This document shows positions 32,339-41,665 of a stretch of DNA of 64,000 nucleotides, one piece after another. This DNA comes from JAPWJZ01 sp964575605 (GTDB lineage: Bacteria; Pseudomonadota; Alphaproteobacteria; Micavibrionales; UBA2020): NCBI GenBank assembly GCA_964575605.1, contig CAZNRN010000012.1, forward strand, positions 1 through 64,000, read 5' to 3'. The stretch's first letter is position 1. Every line of letters begins with the position of its first letter. Both the position numbers and the translations under genes were made by a program. Under the pieces are notes generated by a model. It saw only the letters and a program-made list of their open reading frames with translations, was not told the origin of the DNA and did no database searches.

Positions 32339-33190
32339 ATGACCCATCCCATCGTCAAAAACGAAGCTTTCATCGCCACGGACGGCGGTTCCGCCTCCTC
32401 CGCGACCCGGTATATCAGCATTTCAAACCAGAAAGGCGGCGTCGGCAAGACCACGACTACTGTCAACCTGGCCACAGCCCTTGCCGCTGTTGGCAAAAAG
32501 GTTCTGGTGATCGACCTTGATCCGCAGGGTAACGCCTCGACCGGCTTCGGTGTCGACCGCGCGCAGCGCGTTAACGGCACATATGAAGTACTTTTCGGTG
32601 ATTGCTCTGCAGATGAAGCTGCAATTGCGACAAAAGTGCCTAACCTTTACATCATTCCCTCCTCGATTCACCTGTCGGGCGCCGAGATCGAGCTGGTGGA
32701 TGCCGAACGTCGCGAGGCCCGCCTGAAAATGGCACTGGAGCTATCGCAGCAGAATTATGACTATGTGCTGTTTGACTGCCCTCCCTCGCTTAATCTTCTT
32801 ACGTTAAATGCGCTTGTCGCTTCGACCGGCGTACTCGTCCCCCTGCAATGCGAGTTCTATGCGCTGGAGGGCCTCAGCCACCTGGTGAAAACGATCGAAC
32901 GTGTCACGGCCAGCTTTAACCAGAAGCTCGAACTGATGGGCGTCGTGCTGACCATGTACGACAAGCGCAACAACTTAGCTATGCAGGTCGCCGACAACGT
33001 GCGCGGCTTTTTCGGGGATAAGGTTTACGACACGGTGATCCCCCGTAACGTGCGCATTTCCGAAGCGCCCTCTTTCGGCCTTCCCGCTATCGTCTACGAC
33101 ATGCACTGCCCCGGCTCGCAGGCCTATATCCAGCTCGCTAAAGAAATTTTGAAGCGCGAGCAAAAACTGCAGCTGCAATACGGCACATAA
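32339..33190 (+). CDS. parA: Chromosome-partitioning ATPase ParA (Soj)
   Basis: The 283-residue product has the deviant Walker A SNQKGGVGKTTTTVNLATAL near residues 29-48, the LVIDLDPQGNASTGFG Walker A' region, DYVLFDCPPSLNLLTLNALV (Walker B) and IPRNVRISEAPSFGLPAIVY. ParA forms a nucleoid-bound ATP gradient that pulls ParB-parS complexes from the origin toward the pole. I place the start at the ATG at 32339, with AGAGGA upstream. A GTG at 32267 would lie inside a parS site and add 24 residues without ParA character. Confidence 0.95.
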   Translation: MTHPIVKNEAFIATDGGSASSATRYISISNQKGGVGKTTTTVNLATALAAVGKKVLVIDLDPQGNASTGFGVDRAQRVNGTYEVLFGDCSADEAAIATKVPNLYIIPSSIHLSGAEIELVDAERREARLKMALELSQQNYDYVLFDCPPSLNLLTLNALVASTGVLVPLQCEFYALEGLSHLVKTIERVTASFNQKLELMGVVLTMYDKRNNLAMQVADNVRGFFGDKVYDTVIPRNVRISEAPSFGLPAIVYDMHCPGSQAYIQLAKEILKREQKLQLQYGT

Positions 33191-33207
33191 TATATTGGAG
33201 AAATAGG

Positions 33208-34164
33208 ATGACCGCAGAAGTAAAAAAACGCGGCCTTGGCCGCGGCCTCGACGCCCTCTTCCAGGACCAGCGCAAGGAAGAAGAAGCCTTCCAGCCCAAG
33301 ATCAAGCGCGCCGATGAAATTGTCGCAGCAGCACAGGCCGAGGTGAAACCCCAGGCCGGCGCCACGCCGCAGACTGCCGGCCCCCGCAAGGTTGCCGTCG
33401 AACGCCTTACCCCCGGCAAATACCAGCCGCGCCGTTTCTTTGACGACGCCGCGCTCGACCAGTTGTCTGACAGCATCGCCGCACATGGCGTGTTGCAGCC
33501 GCTGCTGGTGCGTCCCCTTTCTGGCAACATGTATGAAATCATCGCAGGCGAGCGCCGCTGGCGTGCCGCGCAAAAAGCGCAGCTACATGAAGTGCCGGTC
33601 GTTATCGTCCAGCTGCCCGACAAGGAAACGCTGGAAATCGCGCTCATCGAAAACCTGCAGCGTGAAGACCTGACGGCGGTTGAAGAGGCCGAAGGCTACC
33701 AGCGCCTGATGGACGAATTTGGCCATACGCAGGAAATGCTGTCACAGCAGCTCGGCAAAAGCCGTAGCCATGTTGCAAATACCCTGCGACTGCTGAAACT
33801 GCCGCAGACCGTGCGCACCATGGTGCAGAGCGGCGCCCTTTCGGCCGGCCATGCCCGCGCGCTCGTCGGCGCAAAGGATCCGGAAGCACTGGCAAGCCTG
33901 ATTACCCGCCGCAATCTCAGCGTCCGCCAGACCGAAGCGCTCGTGCAGAAATCTTCAGAAGGCAAGCTGAAGCTGCCGCGCAAAAAAGGCTTTGTCGAAA
34001 AAGACGTCGATGTGCTGGCACTGGAAGAACTCACGACCTCCAAGCTCGGCATGCGCGTGACGATCAACGGTGATGGCCCCGCCGGGACGCTCAGCATAGA
34101 GTATAAATCGCTCGATCAGCTGGATGACCTGCTGGCGCGTCTTGGACAGACACCGAAGCGTTAA
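33208..34164 (+). CDS. parB: Chromosome-partitioning protein ParB (Spo0J)
   Basis: The 318-residue product starts with KKRGLGRGLDALFQD, then has ERLTPGKYQPRRFFDDAALD, the CTPase motif YEIIAGERRWRAAQKAQLHE, ENLQREDLTAVEEAEGYQRL and a helix-turn-helix (EMLSQQLGKSRSHVANTLRL) that recognises parS. A C-terminal dimer domain ends the protein. ParB loads at parS as a CTP-dependent clamp and spreads. The linker at about residues 40-65 is Ala/Pro/Gln-rich. A GGAG Shine-Dalgarno precedes the ATG, 17 bases after parA. Confidence 0.96.
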   Translation: MTAEVKKRGLGRGLDALFQDQRKEEEAFQPKIKRADEIVAAAQAEVKPQAGATPQTAGPRKVAVERLTPGKYQPRRFFDDAALDQLSDSIAAHGVLQPLLVRPLSGNMYEIIAGERRWRAAQKAQLHEVPVVIVQLPDKETLEIALIENLQREDLTAVEEAEGYQRLMDEFGHTQEMLSQQLGKSRSHVANTLRLLKLPQTVRTMVQSGALSAGHARALVGAKDPEALASLITRRNLSVRQTEALVQKSSEGKLKLPRKKGFVEKDVDVLALEELTTSKLGMRVTINGDGPAGTLSIEYKSLDQLDDLLARLGQTPKR

Positions 34165-34235
34165 TGCAGCCAGGCAAAGGGGCTTACTAATCTTTACGCT
34201 GGACCTGGACTTCCGCCACAAAACGTACGCGGTTG

Positions 34236-35120
34236 ATGGAGGATACGCAGCGTATATTATCGCTCTGGCCTGAAACGAAAACCCTGCTGGATCTCGCTTC
34301 CGCACAAAATGTGCCTATTGTTTTTAACGGTGATTTAATTGGCACTGATACCGATGGGGTCAACATTATCAACCGCACCGCCGGCACGCGCCAAATCGAG
34401 TTGAAGCCGTATAAAAGTCCCGAAGATTGCGCAATTGCGCTTATTCACGAACTCAGGCATTTGTGGCAGGACGTGGCACTTGGCCTGACCGCGGCGACCC
34501 GCGGCCTTGGCGAAAGAGATGCCACGACGGTTGTTCTACTGAACCGCGTGCGCGAGGCAGATGCCTATGCATTCACAGATTTGATGATAGGGCGCATCAA
34601 TCATTTCCAGGAAGATTTCCGGAAGTCGGAGAACCTGCGCGCCGCGCTGCTCTTCCTTCATCGAGGGCAGCCGCTGACAGAGGGCCAGGAAAACGAGGTT
34701 AGTGACGTTATCGCCGAAGCAATCACCGGACGCCTGCCTGCTGAACGCGCCGCCGCAAGCGCCAAGTTTGAAAAGGCCCTGTCATGGCTGGATAGCTACG
34801 ACTGCGAAGCAATCCAAAGCTATCAACGCCGGTATTGCCCTCCCATAGATCCGGGTCTTCCGCATATGACGGAAGCGCAAGGCCATATTGTCACCCTTGC
34901 CGATATCCGCAAACTCTGCGTGGTCGGCGAAGGGCCGACCCGCATATCATATATGGACGATTTGGCGGATCAAGATTTCACCGCGCTTGTCATGAAAGAC
35001 GTCAAACCATCGGTTGCTGAAGTGATATCGATGATTGAAGATTTCGAAAACGCAGGCGCGAAAAACGTGAAGCAAAAAGCCGAAATCGATACCCGTCTCA
35101 GGGCGGCGCTTAAGCCTTAA
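34236..35120 (+). CDS. DUF6782-like putative zinc metallopeptidase with HELRH motif (294 aa)
   Basis: ALIHELRHLWQDVALG near residue 72 carries a HExxH zinc-peptidase motif, and about 35 residues on, NRVREADAYAFTDLM gives a plausible third ligand (Glu). Before it, IINRTAGTRQIELKPY may form a substrate-edge strand. There is no signal peptide, so a cytosolic role is likely. I recall a family called DUF6782, putative metallopeptidase, with this pattern, but could not search. The ATG at 34236 follows a TTG; no strong Shine-Dalgarno is visible. It converges on holA with four bases of overlap. Related proteins are at 22025, 23108 and 56194. Confidence 0.68.
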   Translation: MEDTQRILSLWPETKTLLDLASAQNVPIVFNGDLIGTDTDGVNIINRTAGTRQIELKPYKSPEDCAIALIHELRHLWQDVALGLTAATRGLGERDATTVVLLNRVREADAYAFTDLMIGRINHFQEDFRKSENLRAALLFLHRGQPLTEGQENEVSDVIAEAITGRLPAERAAASAKFEKALSWLDSYDCEAIQSYQRRYCPPIDPGLPHMTEAQGHIVTLADIRKLCVVGEGPTRISYMDDLADQDFTALVMKDVKPSVAEVISMIEDFENAGAKNVKQKAEIDTRLRAALKP

Positions 35121-36160
35121 GCACGCCTGCGGCCCGCCGCCGCTTTGCTGCCAAGCTGTGCCAGCGAGAGGACTGCCCGCCCCAGGATAATTTCGGGGAC
35201 GCTGCCGGTGTGCTTGCATTTGGCTTCGGCGCTGGAGATGATATTCAGCGCCTGTTCCAGCTGCAAAAAACTCCAGCCGTTTAGTTGCGCCACAAAGGCG
35301 TCTTTATGCTTGAAGAATAGCGGCGGCCGCAGTTTCTTGAGGGCAAGCTCCAGGCCGTCATTGCTCATCCGTGCCTTGGTTACGTGCAGCCGCGTGAAAT
35401 GGTCGAGCATCACACGCAGGATGCGCACCGGCGGTTCACCCTCACGCAACAGGTGGGAAAGGATACGGTCAGCCTCCGCCACGTTTCCGGAAGCGGCGGT
35501 GCGTGCGAGGTCTTCCAGAGGCAGCTGGGCCGAACCCCCGACCGATGCGATAACGTCTTCCAGAGAAATATCCTTATACCCGCCCATATATATTGAGAGC
35601 TTTTCCGCCTCCCCCCGCGCTACACCGCGGTCTCCGACGACGTTTGCAGCCATATACTGCAGAGCGTCGGAGGAGATGGTATAGCCGCGGTTACGCAGCT
35701 CTTCGGAGAGTATTTTTGTCAAGTCGCGGGCGTCGTCGATGTAACAGGGAACGGCCGCCGCATTCGGCGCCTCCTCGAACAACTTACGCAGCTTCGAGGC
35801 CGGCCAAAGGTCGCCCGCCTCCAGCACGACGAGGTTACAGCCGGCCTTCATGGCAGCCAACGCGGCTTTGACAATCGGCTCTATCTTGTCGGTTGCATCA
35901 CGTACGCGGATAACGCGTTTTCCACCCAGCATCGAAATCGACTGGGCCTCGTCCAGAAGCTGGGACGGGTTGTCTGATAATTGCCCGCCTGTATATTCGG
36001 CAACAGCGAACGGGTCGTTACTATCGGGCACAGCCTGCTTTGCCAGCATAGTGGCGCGTTCGCGTACCAGCCCTTCGTCGGGCCCATACACCAGTATGGC
36101 CAACGCCTTCGGGTCTGGCTTTTTCAGGAAGGGTTCGATGTCGCGGAAGCCCAGTTTCAC
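35117..36160 (-). CDS. holA: DNA polymerase III subunit delta
   Basis: The 347-residue product has the delta-subunit plan: an N-terminal AAA+-like domain (AILVYGPDEGLVRERATMLA, LVVLEAGDLWPASKLRKLFE), a middle domain (ALQYMAANVVGDRGVARGEA, SIYMGGYKDISLEDVIASVG) and a C-terminal helical collar. Delta opens the beta clamp during loading by the clamp-loader complex. The start is a GTG overlapping the lptE stop (GTGA). It is the last gene of DUF3576-leuS-lptE-holA, an arrangement common in alphaproteobacteria near parB. Confidence 0.93.
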   Translation of the reverse strand: MKLGFRDIEPFLKKPDPKALAILVYGPDEGLVRERATMLAKQAVPDSNDPFAVAEYTGGQLSDNPSQLLDEAQSISMLGGKRVIRVRDATDKIEPIVKAALAAMKAGCNLVVLEAGDLWPASKLRKLFEEAPNAAAVPCYIDDARDLTKILSEELRNRGYTISSDALQYMAANVVGDRGVARGEAEKLSIYMGGYKDISLEDVIASVGGSAQLPLEDLARTAASGNVAEADRILSHLLREGEPPVRILRVMLDHFTRLHVTKARMSNDGLELALKKLRPPLFFKHKDAFVAQLNGWSFLQLEQALNIISSAEAKCKHTGSVPEIILGRAVLSLAQLGSKAAAGRRRA

Positions 36161-36705
36161 GGCGAGGGCACCGGGAAAGGCTTGGGCGGCTCGACGCGAT
36201 TGAAGTAAAGATCGATCTCGCGCACGACCGAATCCGACAGTTCTTCCAGCATATGGTCGGTCACGCTGCGTTTCGAGGTGATGGTGGCCAGCTGGTTATC
36301 AAGCTGGTTATAGCCGCCGACTGCATGGACGTCGCGCTCCAGCAGCACGCGGCCCGTGCTGTTTTCGACCAGTTTGATATGTGTGCCGATAGTGGTCATG
36401 GCGCGGGTCGAGGTTGCGTCCTTGCGGATGCCAAGGTTGGTGGTGGAGTTCTGCAGCGGCGTCAGCGCCAGGGTATAATGTCCAACCGCCGGACGGCCGC
36501 GCACATAAAGGCGATCGATCAGCAGGTTGCGCAGGCGCTGGCCTTCACGGTCGGGAACATTGGCGATATCGATGGCCGCGCGGCTGGTCGCCATGTCGGG
36601 GTCAGCCGATTGCATGTATTCTGTCTTGCCGTAGAGTGGCTCGAACCCGCAACCCGCGAGCAGCAAAAGGCACAACAGCGCGGCGACAGGTTTAAACGAC
36701 GACAT
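36157..36705 (-). CDS. lptE: LPS-assembly lipoprotein LptE
   Basis: This 182-residue lipoprotein has a signal ending LLLLAGC with Cys19 as the lipidation site, followed directly by GFEPLYGK, the motif that opens mature LptE in alphaproteobacteria. LptE plugs the LptD barrel that inserts lipopolysaccharide in the outer membrane. I start at the ATG at 36705 (MSSFKPVAAL), which overlaps the end of leuS by 14 bases; a longer frame upstream would bury the signal peptide behind 36 residues. It sits between leuS and holA. Confidence 0.9.
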   Translation of the reverse strand: MSSFKPVAALLCLLLLAGCGFEPLYGKTEYMQSADPDMATSRAAIDIANVPDREGQRLRNLLIDRLYVRGRPAVGHYTLALTPLQNSTTNLGIRKDATSTRAMTTIGTHIKLVENSTGRVLLERDVHAVGGYNQLDNQLATITSKRSVTDHMLEELSDSVVREIDLYFNRVEPPKPFPVPSP

Positions 36706-39232
36706 TGATAATCCTGTTCGGCACCACGATAACTTTCTTGGCGGCTTTGCCTTCCATGGCTTTTTGAACGGCCGGCTCGTCCAGCGCCGCTTTTTCGGCG
36801 TCGGGCTGGGCAAGGTCCTTGGGCAGCTGGATGGTGGAGCGTAGCTTGCCGTTCACCTGGATGGCGATGGTGACGGTATCACTGCCCAGCCAGTTCTTGT
36901 CGGCTTCTGGCCAGCTGGAGTTGACGACCATTTCTTTATGGCCAAGATGCGACCAGAGCTCTTCGGCCAGGTGCGGCATAACGGGGGCCATCAGGCGGAT
37001 CAGCGCCTCGCAGCCCTCTTTCAGCACAGCTCCGTCGCCCTTCTTGGCCGAGAAATCTTCCAAGGCATTTGAAAGCTCGCGCAGGCGCGCAATGGCCTTG
37101 TTGAAATGGAACTTTTCAAGGTCCTGCGTCATCATATCGATGGTGCCGTGGATCTTGCGCTTCATCCCCTCCACATCGCCGCCCGTGCCATTGAAATCGG
37201 CCAGGGTGACAAGGCGCCAGAGGCGGTTGACGTATTTCCAGGCGCCCTCGATACCGCCTTCCGTCCATTCAACGTCCCGCTCCGGCGGGCTGTCGGAGAG
37301 GATCAGCAGGCGAGCAGCGTCGATCCCGTAGTTGACAGAGACTTCCTCGAGGCCGATCACGTTCTTGCGCGATTTCGACATTTTCTCGATGCGGCCGACG
37401 GTCACGGGCGTGCCGTCCGATTTACGGACATGCGCGCCGTTGTGGCCCTTCTCGATATCGGTCGGCGCCAGCCATTTGCCGTCTTCGCCCTTATAAGTTT
37501 CGTGGACGACCATGCCTTGGGTGAACAGCGCGGTAAAAGGCTCGTCAAAATCGAGGTAGCCGCATTTTTTGAGGGCGCGCGTAAAGAACCGCGCATAGAG
37601 CAAGTGCATGACGGCATGTTCGACGCCACCGATATATTGGTCGACAGGCGCCCAGTATTTTACCTTCTCTTTCGAGAAGCCGGCCTGCTCGTTATGCGGA
37701 TCGCAGTAACGGAACTGGTACCAAGAACTTTCAAAGAAAGTATCGAAGGTGTCTGTTTCACGTTCGGCGTCCTTGCCGCAGGAGGGGCATTTGGTCTTTT
37801 TCCACGTGGGGTGGTTATAGATCGGGTTACCTGGCTTGTCGAAACTGACATCTTCCGGCAGCGTCACGGGCAGATCGGCCTCGGGCACGGGTACTGCGCC
37901 GCATTCCTGGCAATGGATAATCGGGATCGGGCAGCCCCAATAGCGCTGGCGGCTGACGCCCCAATCCCTTAGACGGTAAAGCGTTGTCCCCTGCCCCGTT
38001 TTGGCAGCTTCGAAGCGCTTGATAACTTCGGCCTTGGCCTCGTCGATTGTCATGCCGTTTAGGAAGTCCGAATTATAAAGTTTTCCGGGGCCGGTATATG
38101 CCTCCATATCGACGGCGAAATCGCGGCCGTCCTTGTCGGGCGGGATAACGACAGGGATAACATCCAGGTTATACTTGCGTGCGAAGTCCAGGTCGCGCTG
38201 GTCATGCGCGGGGCAGCCGAAAATCGCACCGGTGCCGTATTCCATCAGGACGAAGTTGGCGATAAATACGCGCAGCGTCTTGCCAGCGATAAACGGGTGA
38301 ACGACGGTCAGGCCGGTGTCATGGCCGATTTTTTCGGCGGTTTCGATGACCGCTTCTGATGTGCCGATCTTGCGGCATTTCTCGATAAACTCTTCCACGC
38401 CCATGTCGTTCTTTGCCAGCTTCTGCGCGACCGGATGGTCGGGAGAGATGGCGACGAATGAAGCGCCAAAAAGCGTATCAGGGCGCGTCGTGTAGATTTC
38501 CAGGCGCTGGCCTTTCGGCTTGGTCAGCTCGAAAGTGAATTTCAGGCCCTGGGACTTGCCGATCCAGTTCTCCTGCATCAGGCGGACTTTTTCGGGCCAG
38601 CCCTGCAGCTGCGAAATGCCATCCAGCAAGTCGTCGGCGAAGGCAGTAATTTTCAGGAACCATTGTTTCAGCTTGCGGCGCTCAACCAGCGCGCCCGAGC
38701 GCCAGCCGCGGCCGTCGACCACCTGCTCGTTCGCGAGCACGGTGTTTTCGATCGGATCCCAGTTGACGAAGGATTCTTTTTGGTACGCCAGCCCGGCCTT
38801 CAGGAAGTCGAGGAAGTATTTCTGTTCGTGCCTGTAATATTCTGGTGCGCAGGTGGCGATCTCGCGCGACCAGTCGATGGCAAGGCCCATCAGCTTCAGG
38901 TCCTGCTTCATCGCGGCGATATTCGCATAGGTCCATTTGGCAGGATGGGTTTTGTGTTCCATAGCCGCGTTTTCGGCGGGCAGGCCGAAAGCGTCCCAGC
39001 CCATGGGGTTCAGCACGTTGTAGCCCCGCGCGCGTTTGTAACGCGCCACGATGTCCGACATCGTATAGTTGCGCATATGGCCGACGTGCAGCTTGCCCGA
39101 AGGATAGGGGAACATGGCCAGCGTGTAATACTTGGGTTTGTCGGCGCTTTCCGTCACCTCGAAGCAGCGGCTGCTTTCCCAGGCCTGCTGCCAGCGGGCT
39201 TCGGTTTCCTTCACATTATAACGGTCGCTCAT
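36692..39232 (-). CDS. leuS: Leucyl-tRNA synthetase
   Basis: At 846 residues it is full length. PYPSGKLHVGHMRNYTMSDI carries the HIGH signature (HVGH, 49-52) and EKMSKSRKNVIGLEE the KMSKS loop near 616. The editing (CP1) domain lies between, with TRPDTLFGASFVAISPDHPV and GAIFGCPAHDQRDLDFA, followed by a Cys-pair insert (CPSCGKDAE). It charges tRNA-Leu; one such tRNA, tRNA-Leu(GAG), lies at the right end of the window. A DUF3576 gene is 93 bases upstream. Confidence 0.97.
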   Translation of the reverse strand: MSDRYNVKETEARWQQAWESSRCFEVTESADKPKYYTLAMFPYPSGKLHVGHMRNYTMSDIVARYKRARGYNVLNPMGWDAFGLPAENAAMEHKTHPAKWTYANIAAMKQDLKLMGLAIDWSREIATCAPEYYRHEQKYFLDFLKAGLAYQKESFVNWDPIENTVLANEQVVDGRGWRSGALVERRKLKQWFLKITAFADDLLDGISQLQGWPEKVRLMQENWIGKSQGLKFTFELTKPKGQRLEIYTTRPDTLFGASFVAISPDHPVAQKLAKNDMGVEEFIEKCRKIGTSEAVIETAEKIGHDTGLTVVHPFIAGKTLRVFIANFVLMEYGTGAIFGCPAHDQRDLDFARKYNLDVIPVVIPPDKDGRDFAVDMEAYTGPGKLYNSDFLNGMTIDEAKAEVIKRFEAAKTGQGTTLYRLRDWGVSRQRYWGCPIPIIHCQECGAVPVPEADLPVTLPEDVSFDKPGNPIYNHPTWKKTKCPSCGKDAERETDTFDTFFESSWYQFRYCDPHNEQAGFSKEKVKYWAPVDQYIGGVEHAVMHLLYARFFTRALKKCGYLDFDEPFTALFTQGMVVHETYKGEDGKWLAPTDIEKGHNGAHVRKSDGTPVTVGRIEKMSKSRKNVIGLEEVSVNYGIDAARLLILSDSPPERDVEWTEGGIEGAWKYVNRLWRLVTLADFNGTGGDVEGMKRKIHGTIDMMTQDLEKFHFNKAIARLRELSNALEDFSAKKGDGAVLKEGCEALIRLMAPVMPHLAEELWSHLGHKEMVVNSSWPEADKNWLGSDTVTIAIQVNGKLRSTIQLPKDLAQPDAEKAALDEPAVQKAMEGKAAKKVIVVPNRIINVVV

Positions 39233-39325
39233 GTCAGTTCCTTAAAACGGCAAATGGCGCCTCCACACCCGGGGCGCGCTGGCCAGTAGACTATAAATAT
39301 ATATGGTTTTCCAGTATGCGGAAGC

Positions 39326-39886
39326 TTAAAGCTTGCCGCGGCCGGCCTGCGCCACGCGCAGTTCGCGGGCGCGGGTCAGGATGGTGTTTTCGATATTGGT
39401 CGCCATGTCGGCGGCGACGGCGGTATCTTTCCAGCCGCCCTTGGCCTGGGTCTGCTTGAAGACCGAAACGCGGACGCCGTCGGCGCGCAGCTGCTTGTCC
39501 AATATATATACAGACAGCTTGAAGCGTTCGCCCGGCGTCTGGGGGTTTTCGTACCAGTCGGTCAGGATGACGCCGCCGAAAGGATCGGCCGAAGCGACGG
39601 GCATAAAGGAAATGGTGTCGAGCGATGCGCGCCACAGGAAGCTGTTGACGCCGATACCCGAGCCGCCAGCACCATTTTCATCATCGTCCCTGCCGAAGAG
39701 GCGTGAACCCAGTGTTTGTCCCTCGCCCCAGACGGTGTCAGGTTTTTGGTCGCTATAAAGCGGTTTGTCGTTGGTGGCGCCTTCCGGGCGTGTCGGATAG
39801 CTGGCTTCCTTTTTGATTTCGCCGCAACCCGCCAGCAATGCCAGCCCCGCAGCAACAAGCGATGTTGAAAGGAGATATTTCTTCAT
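39326..39886 (-). CDS. DUF3576 family lipoprotein
   Basis: A 186-residue protein with a lipoprotein signal (AGLALLAGC, Cys21), a disordered stretch, and a C-terminal domain containing NSFLWRASLDTISFMPVASA, DPFGGVILTDWYENPQTPGE and RFKLSVYILDKQLRADGVRV, which I recognise as DUF3576. The family is found in alphaproteobacteria, usually just before leuS, as here. Its role is unknown; linkage to lptE hints at outer-membrane assembly. Mature protein would be membrane-anchored and periplasmic. Confidence 0.85.
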   Translation of the reverse strand: MKKYLLSTSLVAAGLALLAGCGEIKKEASYPTRPEGATNDKPLYSDQKPDTVWGEGQTLGSRLFGRDDDENGAGGSGIGVNSFLWRASLDTISFMPVASADPFGGVILTDWYENPQTPGERFKLSVYILDKQLRADGVRVSVFKQTQAKGGWKDTAVAADMATNIENTILTRARELRVAQAGRGKL

Positions 39887-40333
39887 GGTGTCAGGCTCCA
39901 GCCGTATCCGGTGTTCAATATATAGCTTCGGATTTGTGTAGCATGGACGCCTTAAAACGCAAAGAGTCGCGGGTATTTAGCGGGTGATTCTACATTCTGT
40001 TAATGCAACCAGCTATGCATCGCCCATCAAGTAATATGTTAATTATACACCCGCGCAAGACCAAAATTGCTGCCAAACCCCAGCAATTGCAGGGAAACAG
40101 CGGGATAACACCGCCCACCCGTGTCCCAGGCCTTGTTGCTTCGCCGCCACAGTTGGCGGCATTGTCGCCGCAGGGCGCTTGTTCAGGTTGACCTGTAACA
40201 GGCTTAAAAGTTACTTCTCGATTGTACGGTGAGAAGCGGCCGAGGGGCACTGTTCCGGGGTTTCGACTGATCATCACATCAAAAACGCTCTGGTTAAAAT
40301 GAATTTATCCGGGGCACTTTGGAGGAAAACACA
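39887..40333 (+). promoter_or_regulatory. Leader and promoter region of the first porin gene (447 bases without a gene)
   Basis: TTGACC (40188-40193) and TACTTC (40212-40217) form a candidate promoter with an 18-base spacer, leaving a 5' leader of about 110 bases. A GCCGCC...GGCGGC hairpin lies at about 40143-40160 upstream of it, and GCAATT-type direct repeats occur near 40070. A GGAGG Shine-Dalgarno (40321-40325) precedes the ATG. I saw no open frame with coding character in this stretch. Long structured leaders are usual for regulated porins. Confidence 0.4.
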
Positions 40334-41572
40334 ATGAAAAAACTTCTTATGGCAGGTACGGCCATCGTCGGCGCAGCGGTTCTCGCTTCGCCTGCAAAAG
40401 CCGAACTGAAACTGGATCTCGGTGGCCACTTCCGTGGTTACGTGGTCTACGCTGACAACGACGAAACCGGCACCGCCGGCGCGTCTGACGACCTGCGCGA
40501 TTTCGATTTCAAACGCGATTTCGAAGTGCACTTCTCGGGCGAAACCACCACTGACAACGGCCTGACCGTTGGCGTTCACGCTGAACTCGACCTCGGCAAC
40601 GAGTCGGATGACGCTGGCGTCCCGACCGGTCTGCCCTCTCCCTGGACCAGCGCTACCGATAAAGATCCCAACCAGCTCGACGAAGCTTACATGTACTTCT
40701 CGGGTGGCTGGGGCCGCGTGAACTTCGGTTCCGAAGACGGCGCTGCATACCTCCTGCAGGTTGCTGCTCCCTCGGCTGACAGCAACGTCGACGGTCTCCG
40801 TCAGTACGTTTCGGGCCTGAACGCAGACGTTTGGGATGATGCTACGGTCAACGGCTCGCTCGTTGCTTCTGGCTTCACATATCCCCTCGGCTACGACAAC
40901 GCCTTCTTCCGCGACACCGACCGCCTCACCTACCTGACGCCGAAATGGAACGGCTTCCAGGCTGGCGTGTCGTACGCTCCGGAACAAGGTCAGAACTCGG
41001 TTGACAACGCCTTCCAAGGCATGAACACCGACGACGACACGACCGACTACGAACACCTCTGGGATATCGCTGCCCGCTGGGATGGCGAATTCAACGGTTT
41101 CGGCATCAGCGTTGGCGCGGGCTATACCCACGCTTCGGCTGAAAACGAAGTCGCTGCTGGTGCGAACGCGTTCGGCTCTGACGACATCGCTGCCTGGGAT
41201 GCAGGCATCAACGTCGCCTACATGGGCTGGAGCCTCGGCGTTGGCTACCTCGACTACACCGACACCGGTGTGAACGACACGGCTGGCAACGGCACGGACG
41301 TCACCACCTGGATCGTTGGCGGCGCTTGGGACAACGGCCCTTGGCACGTCGGCGCAAGCTGGTACAACACGGAAATCGAAGCTAACGCATTCGGTTTCGG
41401 CATGGGCGCCGGTGGCGTCGAAATCGACCGCTTCACGGTCGGTGGCGGCTACACCTACGGCCCCGGCATGACCTTCCGCGGCGCAGTGGCATGGGGCGAT
41501 GTTGACGCTCCCGTTGCCGCTAACGCAACGGACTTCGTGCAAGTCACCTTCGGTACCGACGTTTCCTTCTAA
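40334..41572 (+). CDS. Outer-membrane porin, 16-strand general-porin type (412 aa)
   Basis: A signal peptide (MKKLLMAGTAIVGAAVLASP, cleaved after AKA) precedes alternating beta-strands rich in Gly, Asp and aromatic residues, ending with a C-terminal Phe (FGTDVSF), the BAM-recognition signature. Blocks such as YVVYADNDETG, NGLTVGVHAELDLGNESDD, DEAYMYFSGGWGRVNFGSED and DRLTYLTPKWNGFQAGVSYA match Gram-negative porins (Porin_4). Codon use is biased, as for a very abundant protein. An intrinsic terminator follows the stop. A close paralogue lies at 43204. Confidence 0.92.
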   Translation: MKKLLMAGTAIVGAAVLASPAKAELKLDLGGHFRGYVVYADNDETGTAGASDDLRDFDFKRDFEVHFSGETTTDNGLTVGVHAELDLGNESDDAGVPTGLPSPWTSATDKDPNQLDEAYMYFSGGWGRVNFGSEDGAAYLLQVAAPSADSNVDGLRQYVSGLNADVWDDATVNGSLVASGFTYPLGYDNAFFRDTDRLTYLTPKWNGFQAGVSYAPEQGQNSVDNAFQGMNTDDDTTDYEHLWDIAARWDGEFNGFGISVGAGYTHASAENEVAAGANAFGSDDIAAWDAGINVAYMGWSLGVGYLDYTDTGVNDTAGNGTDVTTWIVGGAWDNGPWHVGASWYNTEIEANAFGFGMGAGGVEIDRFTVGGGYTYGPGMTFRGAVAWGDVDAPVAANATDFVQVTFGTDVSF

Positions 41573-41610
41573 TCGGAAACATCGTCCCGAAAGGACAATG
41601 GATAAAAGGG

Positions 41611-41640
41611 GGAGCGCCGCAAGGCGCTCCTTCCTTTTTT
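41611..41640 (+). terminator. Intrinsic terminator after the first porin
   Basis: GGAGCGCC-GCAA-GGCGCTCC, an eight-base-pair perfect stem with a GCAA tetraloop, is followed by TTCCTTTTTT. It should largely insulate the porin transcript from the sulfotransferase gene downstream. Confidence 0.92.
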
Positions 41641-41665
41641 GCGTGATATTTGAGACTATCGCCCT

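Noticed and set aside
37106..37972. 288-codon plus-strand frame inside leuS
   Set aside because: Shadow of leucyl-tRNA synthetase; translation is compositionally odd.
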